A stretch of DNA of 54,165 nucleotides from Bacillus marinisedimentorum (GTDB lineage Bacteria; Bacillota; Bacilli; Bacillales; Bacillaceae_O). The position numbers and the translations under genes are program-made. The notes beneath the pieces are model-generated. The model was not told where the DNA came from. It did no database searches and saw only the letters and a program-made list of their open reading frames with translations. The first letter of the stretch is position 1. The number at the start of each line of letters is the position of its first letter. This document shows, piece by piece, positions 7,033 through 18,799 of the stretch. The stretch covers positions 1 through 54,165 of the forward strand of contig NZ_LWBL02000061.1 of NCBI RefSeq assembly GCF_001644195.2, read 5' to 3'.

Positions 7033-8025
7033 ATGCCGACATGGGAAGAATTAAGCGAACAGCAGCCGACCGTAGTCAAAATGGTGGCCAACAGTTTAAA
7101 AAAGGATCGGATCGCCCATGCCTATCTTCTTGAAGGCGGTCGCGGCACCGGGAAACAGGCTGTCGCTTCACAGCTGGCCAAAAGCCTTTTTTGCAAACAG
7201 AAAAATGAACAGCAGGAACCATGCGGCACCTGTACAGATTGCCGAAGGATCGACTCCGGAAACCACCCGGATGTCCATTTCATAGAACCCGACGGCCAAT
7301 CCATAAAAATTGACCAAATCCGCCAGCTCCAGAAGGAATTTGCCTATACTGGCATGGAATCGAATAAAAAGGTTTACATTTTGAAGCATGCCGACAAAAT
7401 GACGGTGCAGGCGGCCAACAGTTTATTGAAATTTTTGGAAGAACCGAGTAAAATGACAGTGGCACTTCTTTTGACAGAGAATGTACATCGCATGCTTGAT
7501 ACAATCATTTCCAGGTGCCAGGTCCTTTCGTTCCGTCCACTGCCGCCGGAGGGACTTGAGAAGGCACTTGAACAAACGGAGATATCCCGCCCGGTCGCCA
7601 GACTGTCCGCTGCGCTGGTAAGCGACCTGGCAGAAGCGGAAAATCTTGCCCGTGATGAATGGTTTGTACAAGCACGTGCGATAATGATACAATTAAATGA
7701 GGTCTTTTTACAAAGGCCCCATCAAGCATTGCTGTTCATCCAGAATAATTGGCTGCAGCATTTCAAAGATAAAGAGCAGCAGGACCGAGGCCTTGACTTG
7801 CTGCTTTTATGGTATAAAGATTTAATGTATATGCAGATCGACGATGAAGAACGAATCATCTATTATGATCAGCTCGATCTGTTAAAGCAACAGGCTCTGC
7901 GCTCATCACAAAAGCGGATAACCGACCAGATGACTGCTGTACTCGAGGCGAAACGACGTCTGGGTGCGAACATGAATCCACAGCTTTTAATGGAACAGCT
8001 CGTGCTCAGGCTGCAGGAGGGATAA
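7033..8025 (+). CDS. holB: DNA polymerase III delta' subunit
   Basis: 330 aa. Clamp-loader subunit that helps place the sliding clamp on primed DNA. The Walker-A-like GGRGTGKQ at 35-42 has Gln where Thr/Ser is needed for ATPase activity, as expected of delta', which does not hydrolyse ATP. Four cysteines at 54, 64, 67 and 70 form the zinc module of clamp-loader AAA+ proteins. AANSLLKFLEEPS and the SRCQ-type motif (IISRCQVLSFR) follow. ricT begins 4 bp after its stop, so translation is probably coupled. Confidence 0.96.
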   Translation: MPTWEELSEQQPTVVKMVANSLKKDRIAHAYLLEGGRGTGKQAVASQLAKSLFCKQKNEQQEPCGTCTDCRRIDSGNHPDVHFIEPDGQSIKIDQIRQLQKEFAYTGMESNKKVYILKHADKMTVQAANSLLKFLEEPSKMTVALLLTENVHRMLDTIISRCQVLSFRPLPPEGLEKALEQTEISRPVARLSAALVSDLAEAENLARDEWFVQARAIMIQLNEVFLQRPHQALLFIQNNWLQHFKDKEQQDRGLDLLLLWYKDLMYMQIDDEERIIYYDQLDLLKQQALRSSQKRITDQMTAVLEAKRRLGANMNPQLLMEQLVLRLQEG

Positions 8026-8029
8026 TGCT

Positions 8030-8857
8030 TTGTACGAAGTTGTGGGAGTCCGCTTTAAGAAAGCGGGAAAAATCTATTATTTTGACCCTGCAGATTTTCC
8101 TGTTTCAGCTGGTGACTTTGTAATCGTGGAAACAGTCAGAGGAATCGAATACGGAAAAGTGGTAATAGATAAGAAAAAAGTCGATGAAAATGATATTGTT
8201 CTTCCACTGAAGAAAGTCATCCGTATCGCTGACCAGAAAGATCAGCTGGCGGTTAAAGATAACAAAGATGCTGCTCAAGAGGCGTTTGACGTTTGCGTCA
8301 AAAAGATCGATGAGCATGAACTGGAAATGAAACTCGTTGATGTCGAGTATACATTTGACCGGAACAAAGTGATTTTTTACTTTACGGCTGACGGCCGGGT
8401 CGATTTCCGTGAACTGGTCAAAGACCTCGCATCCATTTTCCGGACCCGGATTGAGCTTCGGCAAATCGGGGTGAGGGATGAAGCGAAGATGCTCGGCGGT
8501 ATTGGCCCATGCGGCAGAATGCTGTGTTGTTCCACGTTCCTTGGTGATTTCGAGCCTGTATCTATCAAAATGGCCAAAGACCAGAATTTATCGTTGAATC
8601 CGACGAAAATCTCAGGGCTTTGCGGCCGCTTGATGTGCTGCTTGAAATACGAAAACGATACGTACGAAACAGCAAAGAAGGAATTGCCTGATGTCGGGCA
8701 AAAAATTGACACGCCACAGGGTGCAGGACGGGTAACCGGACTGAATATTTTGGAACGGCTTGTCCGGATTGAGATTGCAGAGCAGGAACGCACGATTGAA
8801 TATACGCTTGATGAGTTGATCAAAGAAGGGGCAGTATCCACCCAATCGACGGAATAA
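8030..8857 (+). CDS. ricT: RicT (YaaT), Y-complex subunit
   Basis: 275 aa PSP1-domain protein. In B. subtilis RicT joins RicA and RicF in an Fe-S complex that directs RNase Y to mature operon mRNAs, and that also affects sporulation, competence and biofilm. Cysteines at 161, 166, 167, 198, 203 and 204 (PCGRMLCC and LCGRLMCC) are the cluster ligands. Start TTG 8030 (MYEVVGVRFKKAGK) matches the family N-terminus and has GGAGGG 8-9 nt upstream; ATG 8025 is out of frame. Confidence 0.95.
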   Translation: MYEVVGVRFKKAGKIYYFDPADFPVSAGDFVIVETVRGIEYGKVVIDKKKVDENDIVLPLKKVIRIADQKDQLAVKDNKDAAQEAFDVCVKKIDEHELEMKLVDVEYTFDRNKVIFYFTADGRVDFRELVKDLASIFRTRIELRQIGVRDEAKMLGGIGPCGRMLCCSTFLGDFEPVSIKMAKDQNLSLNPTKISGLCGRLMCCLKYENDTYETAKKELPDVGQKIDTPQGAGRVTGLNILERLVRIEIAEQERTIEYTLDELIKEGAVSTQSTE

Positions 8858-8872
8858 CAAGGTGGGGTTATC

Positions 8873-9223
8873 GTGGACAGGAAAGAAATTTTCGATCAAG
8901 TAAGCAATATGGAGGAACAGATCGGCCATCTCTATAAGCAGCTGGGCGCCTTGAAACAGCAGCTTGCCGAAACCATCGAAGAGAACCAGCATCTGCGAAT
9001 GGAAAATGAAAACCTCCGCAAAAGGCTTGATCCGCCGCAGGAAAAGAAAGCTCCAAAGAAAAAATCAGGCCGTAAGGGACCAAAGCAGCCTGGCATCGGA
9101 GAGGGATATGACAACCTGGCCCGCCTTTACCAGGAAGGTTTCCACATTTGCAACCTCCATTACGGAAGTGTCCGCAAAGAAGGAGACTGCCTGTTTTGCC
9201 TTTCCTTTCTAAATAAACAATAA
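8873..9223 (+). CDS. yabA: YabA, replication initiation control protein
   Basis: 116 aa (119 in B. subtilis). Binds DnaA and the clamp DnaN to restrain re-initiation at oriC. The N-terminal leucine-zipper-like coiled coil spans about residues 5-55; a Lys/Pro-rich linker follows; the C-terminal zinc site uses His91, Cys93, His96, Cys106 and Cys109. GTG start at 8873 with AAGGTGGGG upstream. Last gene before the terminator at 9231. Confidence 0.95.
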   Translation: MDRKEIFDQVSNMEEQIGHLYKQLGALKQQLAETIEENQHLRMENENLRKRLDPPQEKKAPKKKSGRKGPKQPGIGEGYDNLARLYQEGFHICNLHYGSVRKEGDCLFCLSFLNKQ

Positions 9224-9230
9224 CAGCCAA

Positions 9231-9260
9231 AGCCCTTTCGGAAACGAAAGGGCTTTTTTT
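9231..9260 (+). terminator. Rho-independent terminator after yabA
   Basis: AGCCCTTTCG, a GAAA loop and CGAAAGGGCT form a perfect 10-bp stem followed by seven T's. It closes the yaaO-yabA gene run. Confidence 0.92.
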
Positions 9261-9268
9261 ATGGAGCC

Positions 9269-9296
9269 ATTGCCAGGCAATTGCCAGGCAATTAAT
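9269..9296. repeat. GCCAGGCA repeat locus 1
   Basis: Two direct copies of TTGCCAGGCAA in tandem, then AATTAAT, which recurs 4 bp later. The same word forms palindromes at 19747, 33508 and 39657 and hairpins at 24068. Confidence 0.6.
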
Positions 9297-9407
9297 AGGT
9301 AATTAATATTCTAATAAAACATATATCGGCTGCACGATTCGAAGACGGGACTTGTTTTGTGTATAATGACAGAAAGAAACATGCACCGCTGAAAGGACGA
9401 ATAATCG

Positions 9408-10154
9408 ATGGTTACGCTATATGATGATGAACGGCTTGATTATTTGCTGGCAGATGAGAGGATGCGGATTATTCAAAGCCCATCCGTTTTTGCTTTTTCA
9501 CTTGATGCTGTATTGCTGTCACACTTTGCTTACGTTCCGATCCAGAAAGGGAACTTGATTGACCTTTGTACAGGAAACGGCGTCATTCCGTTATTTTTAA
9601 GCAAACGGACGAAGGGGCAAATCACTGGTGTGGAACTGCAGGAGCGGATTTACAGCATGGCTGTCAGGAGCGTTGAATTGAATGGCCTTTCTGACCGGCT
9701 GCACATGATCCATGGTGATATTAAAGATATGCCGGTGAAGCTCGGACACGGCAAATATGACATCGTGACCTGTAATCCGCCTTATTTTCCGACACCGGGT
9801 AAAAACGAACATAATGAAAACATGCACCTTGCTATTGCCAGGCATGAAATAACGCTCTCCCTTGAGGATGTTGTGAAAGTGAGCAGCCAGCTGCTGCGGA
9901 CAGGCGGGAAGGCGGCATTCGTCCACCGGCCGGGCCGGCTGGCAGAATTGATGGATATGATGCGCAAGTACAAAATTGAACCGAAACGGGTCCAATTTGT
10001 CCATCCGAAAGCGGGGAAAGAGGCGAATATGCTGCTCGCGGAAGGGACAAAAGGCGGAAAACCGGATGTGAAGGTGCTTCCCCCGATAACGGTTTATAAG
10101 GAAAACAATGAATACACGGATGAAGTGCAGGAGATTCTGTATGGAAAACGGTAA
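9408..10154 (+). CDS. trmN6: TrmN6-type tRNA1(Val) adenine-N6 methyltransferase (YabB)
   Basis: 248 aa. SAM-dependent N6-adenine methyltransferase: DLCTGNGVI at 52-60 binds SAM and NPPY at 123-126 is the catalytic motif for amino-group methylation. The family methylates A37 of tRNA-Val. Start ATG 9408 follows GAAAGGACG. A TATAAT at 9362-9367 could be its -10 but lacks a clear -35. The 3' end overlaps yazA by 14 bp, so the two are co-translated. Confidence 0.9.
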   Translation: MVTLYDDERLDYLLADERMRIIQSPSVFAFSLDAVLLSHFAYVPIQKGNLIDLCTGNGVIPLFLSKRTKGQITGVELQERIYSMAVRSVELNGLSDRLHMIHGDIKDMPVKLGHGKYDIVTCNPPYFPTPGKNEHNENMHLAIARHEITLSLEDVVKVSSQLLRTGGKAAFVHRPGRLAELMDMMRKYKIEPKRVQFVHPKAGKEANMLLAEGTKGGKPDVKVLPPITVYKENNEYTDEVQEILYGKR

Positions 10155-10404
10155 ATCGCACGTTGTCTATATTCTGGAATGCAGCGATAAAACGTATTAC
10201 ACCGGCTATACCAACGACCTTGATAAACGGATTGCGAAGCATCAGAGCGGAAAAGGAGCAAAATATACCCGGGGACGATCTCCGCTGAAGCTTATGTTTA
10301 CAAAAGGGTTTGCAACGAAGGAAGAAGCGATGAAGGAAGAGTACCGGATAAAAAGGCTTTCGAGAAAAGAGAAGGAAAAACTGTTTGATAAAGGAGAAGA
10401 TTGA
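10141..10404 (+). CDS. yazA: YazA, GIY-YIG domain protein
   Basis: 87 aa. A complete small GIY-YIG nuclease domain: [20 protein letters not shown] carries the YIL and YTG core, followed by the catalytic-type Arg (DLDKRI) and [13 protein letters not shown] near the end. The biological substrate is unknown. ATG 10141 is preferred to upstream ATG 10108 because AGGAG lies about 8 nt before it and homology starts at [11 protein letters not shown]. It overlaps trmN6 upstream and rsmI downstream (TGATG-like junction). Confidence 0.9.
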   Translation: MENGKSHVVYILECSDKTYYTGYTNDLDKRIAKHQSGKGAKYTRGRSPLKLMFTKGFATKEEAMKEEYRIKRLSRKEKEKLFDKGED

Positions 10405-11285
10405 TGGTGTGGCAGCAGCAAAGCTATCGGGACAGTGAAGGAGGCAAGCTTTACCTCGTTCCCACCCCGATCGGAAACCTTGAAGACATGACGTACCGGG
10501 CAGTGAAAGTGCTGCAGGATGCAGACTTGATTGCAGCGGAAGACACAAGGCATACGAGGAAGTTATGCAATGCATTTGAAATCACGGCGCCTGTCGTAAG
10601 TTATCATGAACATAACAAAGAAAAGAGCGGAATCCGCCTCATTCAAGATATCCAGGAAGGGAAAACTGTAGCCCTCGTCAGTGATGCCGGAATGCCCAGT
10701 ATTTCCGACCCTGGCTTTGAACTCGTCCAGGCTGCGCTTCAGGAACAGATGCCGGTCATTCCGCTGCCCGGCGCGAACGCTGCTCTCACAGCGCTGATCG
10801 CTTCAGGATTGAAGCCGCAGCCGTTTTATTTTTTCGGCTTTTTGAACCGGAATAAAAAAGAACGGCGCGAGCAGCTGAAACGCCTGAGCAAAATGGAAGA
10901 CACGATTATTTTTTACGAAGCCCCGCACCGGCTCAAGAACACATTGCTGGATATTGAAAAAGTCCTCGGCAGCCGCAGGATTGTGCTTTCCCGTGAACTG
11001 ACCAAAAAGTTTGAGGAATTCATAAGGGGAACGGTGCAGGAAGCACTGGAGTGGGTGAATCAAAACGAAGTGCGCGGCGAATTTTGTGTCCTTGTCGAAG
11101 GCGGTGAAAAAAGCAATGGGGAAGAGCCGGCCTGGTGGGATGCTCTTTCAGTCATAGAACACGTCGAACATTATCTTTCTGAAGAAGGCCTTAAACCGAA
11201 GGAAGCTGTCAAAAAAGCAGCCGAAGACCGGAGTATGCCGAAACGGGAAGTATATCAGATTTATCATGTTGAAAATGAGGACTGA
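10404..11285 (+). CDS. rsmI: 16S rRNA C1402 2'-O-methyltransferase RsmI
   Basis: 293 aa (292 in B. subtilis YabC). Tetrapyrrole-methylase-fold SAM enzyme that 2'-O-methylates C1402 in the 30S decoding centre. Motifs: YLVPTPIGNLEDMTYRA near residue 17, AAEDTRHTRKL, VSDAGMPSISDPG and the FYEAPHRL stretch. Start ATG 10404 shares its A with the yazA stop and has AAGGAG 7 nt upstream; a TTG at 10401 is in frame but too close. Ends the trmN6-yazA-rsmI operon. Confidence 0.95.
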   Translation: MVWQQQSYRDSEGGKLYLVPTPIGNLEDMTYRAVKVLQDADLIAAEDTRHTRKLCNAFEITAPVVSYHEHNKEKSGIRLIQDIQEGKTVALVSDAGMPSISDPGFELVQAALQEQMPVIPLPGANAALTALIASGLKPQPFYFFGFLNRNKKERREQLKRLSKMEDTIIFYEAPHRLKNTLLDIEKVLGSRRIVLSRELTKKFEEFIRGTVQEALEWVNQNEVRGEFCVLVEGGEKSNGEEPAWWDALSVIEHVEHYLSEEGLKPKEAVKKAAEDRSMPKREVYQIYHVENED

Positions 11286-11402
11286 GACCGGGGCGGGATG
11301 TATTGGAAATCACATTATGCTGAAACGGAAAGGCATCAGGCTTCTAATGGAAACGATTCACCACTTTAAATCGTACATTCCCCTACCAACGCGAATATAA
11401 AA

Positions 11403-11437
11403 GAAAAAATCCTGCCGGGTTCCGGCAGGATTTCGTC
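11403..11437 (-). terminator. Terminator of abrB, probably bidirectional
   Basis: AATCCTGCCGG (11409-11419) pairs with CCGGCAGGATT around a 3-nt loop. On the minus strand a run of T's follows, serving abrB; on the plus strand TTTCG gives a weaker tail for rsmI. Confidence 0.8.
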
Positions 11438-11443
11438 GTGCTT

Positions 11444-11725
11444 TTATGCTTTTTGCATGCTGTCTTTCAATTCGTTCATGATCTGTTCAGCGCCTTCTTT
11501 GCTGAGGATGATCTTTCCGCCTGCAAGTGAAATGTTCTCATCGGAAACTTCACCAGTTACAGCACAAGTCATGTTTGGCTTGTACTTCTTCAGGATGATG
11601 CGGTCATCGTCCACGTAGATTTCTAATGCGTCTTTTTCTGCGATTCCAAGTGTACGGCGCAGTTCGATTGGAATTACCACACGGCCAAGTTCATCAACTT
11701 TACGTACAATACCTGTAGATTTCAT
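11444..11725 (-). CDS. abrB: AbrB, transition-state regulator
   Basis: 93 aa. Tetrameric swapped-hairpin DNA-binding protein that represses stationary-phase and early sporulation genes during growth. The N-terminal SpoVT-AbrB domain (MKSTGIVRKVDELGRVVIP, LRRTLGI, ALEIYVDDDRIILKKY) covers residues 1-50; the C-terminal half is for multimerisation. Start ATG 11725 has GGAGGAGAAAC just upstream, so the longer in-frame reading up to 11776 is not used. Its target spoVG and paralogue spoVT are in this same window. The gene is read against its neighbours and is under Spo0A-type control (11759-11775). Confidence 0.97.
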   Translation of the reverse strand: MKSTGIVRKVDELGRVVIPIELRRTLGIAEKDALEIYVDDDRIILKKYKPNMTCAVTGEVSDENISLAGGKIILSKEGAEQIMNELKDSMQKA

Positions 11726-11758
11726 TTTGTTTCTCCTCCACCATAAAACTTTTTTGGA

Positions 11759-11775
11759 TTCGTCATGTTTCGACA
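11759..11775 (-). promoter_or_regulatory. Tandem Spo0A boxes in abrB leader
   Basis: On the minus strand TGTCGAA (11775-11769) is a perfect 0A box and TGACGAA (11765-11759) is one base off, repeated 10 bp apart. They lie about 10-26 nt downstream of the predicted start, where Spo0A~P binding blocks abrB transcription in B. subtilis. Confidence 0.8.
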
Positions 11776-11791
11776 TCTCTAATCTGATATT

Positions 11792-11820
11792 ATCATACCA
11801 GTGTTTCCCAAAGAAATCAA
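11792..11820 (-). promoter_or_regulatory. Sigma-A promoter of abrB
   Basis: Minus strand: TTGATT (11820-11815), 17 bp, TATGAT (11797-11792) preceded by TGG, an extended -10. The Spo0A boxes lie just downstream. Confidence 0.75.
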
Positions 11821-12084
11821 TTAATTTGTTATACAGAATGTGTTAGTTTACATAAATATTGTATAAATTTTTTTAAAAACCTTTGAAAAACCGGCTGAAT
11901 GCTTGTGAAAAAAAGGATAAACAGTTCAAATTAGTATTTTTTGAAAAGTATTGTTTTGGAAAAATCCGTATGGATGTTTCTTTCATTATAGCGTTATTTC
12001 GACAATTTTCTACAAATATTTTCGACAAAAACCAGTTCCTTTTTATGGGTGGCTGATTATAAGGCTGGAGGAAAATGCCGCCTC

Positions 12085-12114
12085 TTGACAATAAAAAGGC
12101 GGATTAGGTATATT
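12085..12114 (+). promoter_or_regulatory. Sigma-A promoter of metG with overlapping dyad
   Basis: TTGACA (12085-12090), 18 bp, TATATT (12109-12114). CCGCCT (12079-12084) and AGGCGG (12097-12102) form an inverted repeat around the -35, a possible operator. The ~175-nt leader has a further AATGCC/GGCATT hairpin (12171-12204). A GGAACCGC word near 12260 resembles a T-box core but no T-box stems are present. Confidence 0.6.
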
Positions 12115-12285
12115 TTGTTGAAAAAAGAGGGTAAAATGAAGGGAAAATGGCTGGCGGATCAGTTTAGAATGCCTGCACAATGAGTGTGGGCTTTTGGCAT
12201 TTCGCCCAACCTGTCATAATTCAGGATTTTCCTATCAATATGATAAAATAAAAGAAGTTTGGAACCGCAACTGAATAAAGGGTAA

Positions 12286-14262
<1,977 letters not shown>

Positions 14263-14293
14263 CTTTTCATATTGAATGAAACCCGGTACTATT

Positions 14294-14328
14294 GAAGAAA
14301 TCCCTTTCATGGGGTTTCTTTTTTTTTC
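14294..14328 (+). terminator. Terminator after metG
   Basis: AAGAAATCCC and GGGGTTTCTT pair around TTTCAT and run into ten T's. Confidence 0.85.
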
Positions 14329-14630
14329 TAAAACGCGGCTGTCCCGATGAAGCCTTTTTTAGGCGGCGGCGGGTGCAAATGTATTGTGCAGCTGGGAATA
14401 CTGTGAAAATGAGTCCTTCCGCATGTTTGATTACAAGTCTTTGGGGTATATGGAGATGTGACAAACAATACAGCGCTGTAACAAAAATGTAAAGCGACCG
14501 TTACCTTGTAAAAAATTTTTTCTGCTATACTAATGTCGTACCGGGAAAAAAGGCTCATTTCCTTATTTTTCCATAATCCGAAAGAAGGAGTTTGTGCCCG
14601 GCACGGTACTGAAAAAAAGGAGTTATCAGG
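14329..14630. other. tatD leader region
   Basis: No gene seen. TATACT at 14526-14531 is a plausible -10 for tatD, with TTACCT (14501-14506) as a loosely spaced -35. GTAAC (14479-14483) and GTTAC form an inverted pair just upstream, and on the minus strand TTTACA-N5-GTTACA resembles a PhoP-type direct repeat; neither has other support. Confidence 0.35.
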
Positions 14631-15395
14631 ATGTTATTTGATACACATACCCATTTGAACGCAGAGCAGTTTGATGAAGACCGCCAGGAAGTGATTCAGC
14701 GTGCCCTTGATGCAGGGGTATCCCGAATGGTTGTCGTCGGATTCGACCGCAAAACGATTCCGGAAGCAATTGAAATGGCGGAAACGCATGATTTCATTTA
14801 TGCCGCTGTGGGCTGGCATCCGGTAGACGCCATTGATATGACAGATGAAGACCTTGACCAAATCGAAAAACTGGCCGAACATCCCAGGGTTGTTGCCATC
14901 GGGGAAATCGGACTCGACTATCACTGGGATAAATCGCCGAAAGATGTGCAGCAGGAAGTGTTCAGAAGGCAGATCCGCCTGGCGCGCAAAGTTAAATTGC
15001 CGATCGTTATACATAATCGTGATGCAACACAAGACGTGATCGACATACTTAAGGAAGAAAACGCCGCAGAGGTTGGGGGCATTATGCACTGCTTCAGCGG
15101 CAGCCCGGAAATCGCCAGGGAAGCTGTGGATATGGATTTCTACATCTCGCTCGGAGGACCGGTCACATTCAAAAACGCAAAAAAACCGAAAGAAGTAGCT
15201 GTAGATATTCCGCTTGAACGTCTTCTGGTCGAGACTGATTGTCCGTATCTCGCCCCGCATCCAAACAGGGGGAAACGGAACGAACCGGCATATGTTAAGC
15301 TTGTCGCCGAGCAAATAGCCGACCTGAAAGGACTTTCTTACGAAGAAGTGGCAAAAAAAACGTCCGACAATGCCAGACAACTTTTTGGCATTTAA
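14631..15395 (+). CDS. tatD: TatD family metal-dependent hydrolase (YabD)
   Basis: 254 aa (255 in B. subtilis). TIM-barrel hydrolase of the TatD/YcfH family. Metal ligands: the DTHTHLN motif at residues 4-10, Glu in AIGEIGLD, His in IVIHNRD, His in GIMHCFSG and Asp in VETDCPYLAP. Family members are 3'-5' DNA exonucleases or D-aminoacyl-tRNA deacylases, and the B. subtilis protein has been linked to the latter; sequence alone cannot decide. ATG 14631 follows AAAAGGAG. It precedes the yabE cell-wall gene. Confidence 0.93.
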   Translation: MLFDTHTHLNAEQFDEDRQEVIQRALDAGVSRMVVVGFDRKTIPEAIEMAETHDFIYAAVGWHPVDAIDMTDEDLDQIEKLAEHPRVVAIGEIGLDYHWDKSPKDVQQEVFRRQIRLARKVKLPIVIHNRDATQDVIDILKEENAAEVGGIMHCFSGSPEIAREAVDMDFYISLGGPVTFKNAKKPKEVAVDIPLERLLVETDCPYLAPHPNRGKRNEPAYVKLVAEQIADLKGLSYEEVAKKTSDNARQLFGI

Positions 15396-15503
15396 CGGAC
15401 AGATTTTTGTCGTTTGGTCTCGGAGTTCCGCTAAAAAAGGAATGAAAGCGGTGTTCTATCCGCACTTTTACCTTCATACGATAAAGTTGTCGATGATTTT
15501 TTG

Positions 15504-15531
15504 TTGCCATGCATAGCTTTTTCAGCATAAT
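15504..15531 (+). promoter_or_regulatory. Sigma-A promoter of yabE
   Basis: TTGCCA (15504-15509), 16 bp, CATAAT (15526-15531), leaving a leader of about 70 nt. Confidence 0.5.
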
Positions 15532-15609
15532 GGGACATAGGCGGGAGACAGAGAGAGTAAGACAGAGCTCAGATTATCATTCATTCGGTATGCAGAGGAG
15601 GCGCATAGC

Positions 15610-16836
15610 ATGTTCAAAAGCATGAGAGAAATGAGATTCCGACCCGGAAACGGGAAAAAAATCGGAATGATCGCCGCAATCTCAGTGGCACTTCTGGCAG
15701 TATTCGCTTTTTTCTCCTACGAAGTAACAAAAGCTTCTGTCACACTGGTGATTGACGGGGAAAAACAAACAATTCGGACTCATGCTCGAAATGTTGAAGA
15801 ATTGCTTTCTGAGCAAAACATTACGTTTAAGGAACAGGATATCCTGGTTCCTGCAGGCGAAACGCAGCTGTTCAGCAGTATGAATGTCATGTATAAACCC
15901 GCCAGGTCCGTTACGTTCACGCAGGACGGCAGCAAAGAAGAAGTTTTCACAACAGCACATACAGTTTCCGATCTTATCGCGGAGCTCGGTATCGATGTAG
16001 GCGAGCATGACAAAATTGAACCTGCCCTGGATACTGTCCTGGCAGAAGACATGAAAGTTTCGTTACAACAAGCTTTCCCGGTCGTTTTGGAGGATGGCAA
16101 CGAAAAGAAGGAAACCTGGGCCACTTCGACTACGGTCGCTGACTTTTTGAAACAGCATGATGTAAAACTCAATGAACTGGACAAAGTAAAGCCCGCAAAA
16201 GATCAATTGATCTCCAAGGATACGACTGTCAAAATCATCCGAGTAGAAAAGGTCACCGATGTAGTGGAAGAGCCTGTGGATTACGCGGTTGTCACCCGTA
16301 AGGATGAAAACCTGAAAAAAGGGACGGAAAAAGTGGTTGAATCCGGGGAAAAGGGCAAGGTCGAGAAGCACTATGAAGTGGTTCTCGAAAACGGCAAAGA
16401 AGTTTCCAGAAAGCTTGTCAAAACAGAAACTGTGAAGGAAAGCAAGGACAGAGTTGTCGCGGTTGGGACAAAAGTGATCAGCCAGCCGGTATCGCGCAGC
16501 ACCGGTTATAAGCAAACGAGCACAGCGAAAAGCACCGCACCTTCCGGGAAGGCGTTCTATGTAAGCAGCACTGCATATACAGCTTCATGCAACGGCTGTT
16601 CCGGTGTTACCGCCACCGGCATTAATTTGAAGACGAATCCGAATGCGAAAGTCATTGCCGTCGACCCGAATGTAATCCCGCTCGGCACCAGGGTATATGT
16701 TGAAGGCTATGGCTATGCGACTGCCGCTGATACTGGCGGTGCCATCAGGGGCCACAAAATTGATGTATTCTTCCCGTCAAAGTCTCAGGCATACAGCTGG
16801 GGAAGAAGAACTGTCAAAATTACGATCGTAAAATAA
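15610..16836 (+). CDS. yabE: YabE, secreted cell-wall-active protein with DUF348, G5 and 3D domains
   Basis: 408 aa. N-terminal basic segment and a transmembrane/signal helix at about 19-38; three ubiquitin-like DUF348 repeats (VTLVIDGEKQTIRTHARNVE, VTFTQDGSKEEVFTTAHTVS and a third near residue 150); a G5 domain (about 205-285, EEPVDYAVVTRKDE); and a C-terminal 3D domain with the signature Asp residues (STAYTASCNGC, IAVDPNVIPLGT, AADTGGAIRGHKIDVFF). The 3D domain is a double-psi barrel related to lytic transglycosylase MltA, so it is probably a peptidoglycan hydrolase similar in layout to resuscitation-promoting factors. GAGGAGG precedes ATG 15610. A terminator follows at 16844. The B. subtilis gene is controlled by an antisense RNA; I did not find that promoter here. 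Confidence 0.92.
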   Translation: MFKSMREMRFRPGNGKKIGMIAAISVALLAVFAFFSYEVTKASVTLVIDGEKQTIRTHARNVEELLSEQNITFKEQDILVPAGETQLFSSMNVMYKPARSVTFTQDGSKEEVFTTAHTVSDLIAELGIDVGEHDKIEPALDTVLAEDMKVSLQQAFPVVLEDGNEKKETWATSTTVADFLKQHDVKLNELDKVKPAKDQLISKDTTVKIIRVEKVTDVVEEPVDYAVVTRKDENLKKGTEKVVESGEKGKVEKHYEVVLENGKEVSRKLVKTETVKESKDRVVAVGTKVISQPVSRSTGYKQTSTAKSTAPSGKAFYVSSTAYTASCNGCSGVTATGINLKTNPNAKVIAVDPNVIPLGTRVYVEGYGYATAADTGGAIRGHKIDVFFPSKSQAYSWGRRTVKITIVK

Positions 16837-16843
16837 GCGAACC

Positions 16844-16874
16844 AGCACAGGGGAACTTTCCTCTGTGCTTTTTT
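16844..16874 (+). terminator. Terminator after yabE
   Basis: AGCACAG (16844-16850) pairs with CTGTGCT (16863-16869), extended by GG/CC, followed by a run of T's. Confidence 0.85.
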
Positions 16875-16880
16875 GCTGTT

Positions 16881-17049
16881 AAGGAAATTATAAAAATGTT
16901 GCGTTGTGGATAAAAAGCGAGAAGGGAGTCATCCAGCTCCAGGCGCCAGCGGCTATCGTCATAAGCGGTGACCCCTTCGGAAGGAAGATCACCCTCCTGC
17001 GGGTACCCCCGCTTATGCGTACGCCGCTAAGCGGGCGCCTTGCGCTTTT
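16881..17049. repeat. Nested-hairpin intergenic repeat, copy A
   Basis: A ~50-bp lead-in (AAGGAAATTATAAAA, GATAAAAAGC) shared with copies B and E, then a structured core. Nested pairs: AGGCGCC (16941-16947) with GGCGCCT (17034-17040); AGCGGC with GCCGCT; CATAAGCGG with CCGCTTATG; and GGAAGG with CCCTCC (one mismatch). No coding function. It resembles in layout other dispersed Bacilli repeats that end in TTGCGCTTTT. Confidence 0.8.
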
Positions 17050-17088
17050 GTTCTGGGTTGGTCTGTTTTATTAATGGGCAGACCCGAT

Positions 17089-17116
17089 TTTTCATTTTGT
17101 GCAATTCCGTTATAAT
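17089..17116 (+). promoter_or_regulatory. Promoter of rnmV-rsmA
   Basis: TTTTCA (17089-17094), 16 bp, perfect TATAAT (17111-17116). The -35 is weak. Confidence 0.45.
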
Positions 17117-17189
17117 AGAGGGAAAAGTAAAGCTGTCAATTATACAGACGAAGGAACGTGCCTGTTTGTTTCAACATTTGGAGGAAAAA

Positions 17190-18618
<1,429 letters not shown>

Positions 18619-18739
18619 TTGTTTATTCAAGTAAAAGAAGAGCGGCGTTTTGTCCCGGCGGCAAGGTTCAGATTCTGCCAGGTAAGAAATGCGGTTGTGA
18701 AGACCAGCTTAATTCCGTTCTTTAAGCGCATTTAATGTC

Positions 18740-18766
18740 ACATTTCCCCCCGATTCCCATAGGCTA
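18740..18766 (+). promoter_or_regulatory. Sigma-K-type promoter of yabG
   Basis: ACA (18740-18742), about 15 bp, and CATAGGCTA (18758-18766), which fits the sigma-K -10 CATANNNTA exactly. yabG is a late mother-cell gene in B. subtilis. Confidence 0.65.
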
Positions 18767-18799
18767 TTGTAAAGGTGGTTGGAGAAAGGGGGAATACCT

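Noticed and set aside
12255-12270. GGAACCGC word before metG resembling a T-box antiterminator core
   Set aside because: No specifier stem, AG bulge or terminator helix was found, and the flanks do not fit the T-box consensus.
14479-14500. PhoP-box-like direct repeat on the minus strand before tatD
   Set aside because: Only two half-matches and no minus-strand gene nearby to be controlled.
15396-15609. Possible c-di-AMP (ydaO-type) riboswitch before yabE
   Set aside because: Such riboswitches precede some cell-wall hydrolase genes, but the conserved core words are not present here.
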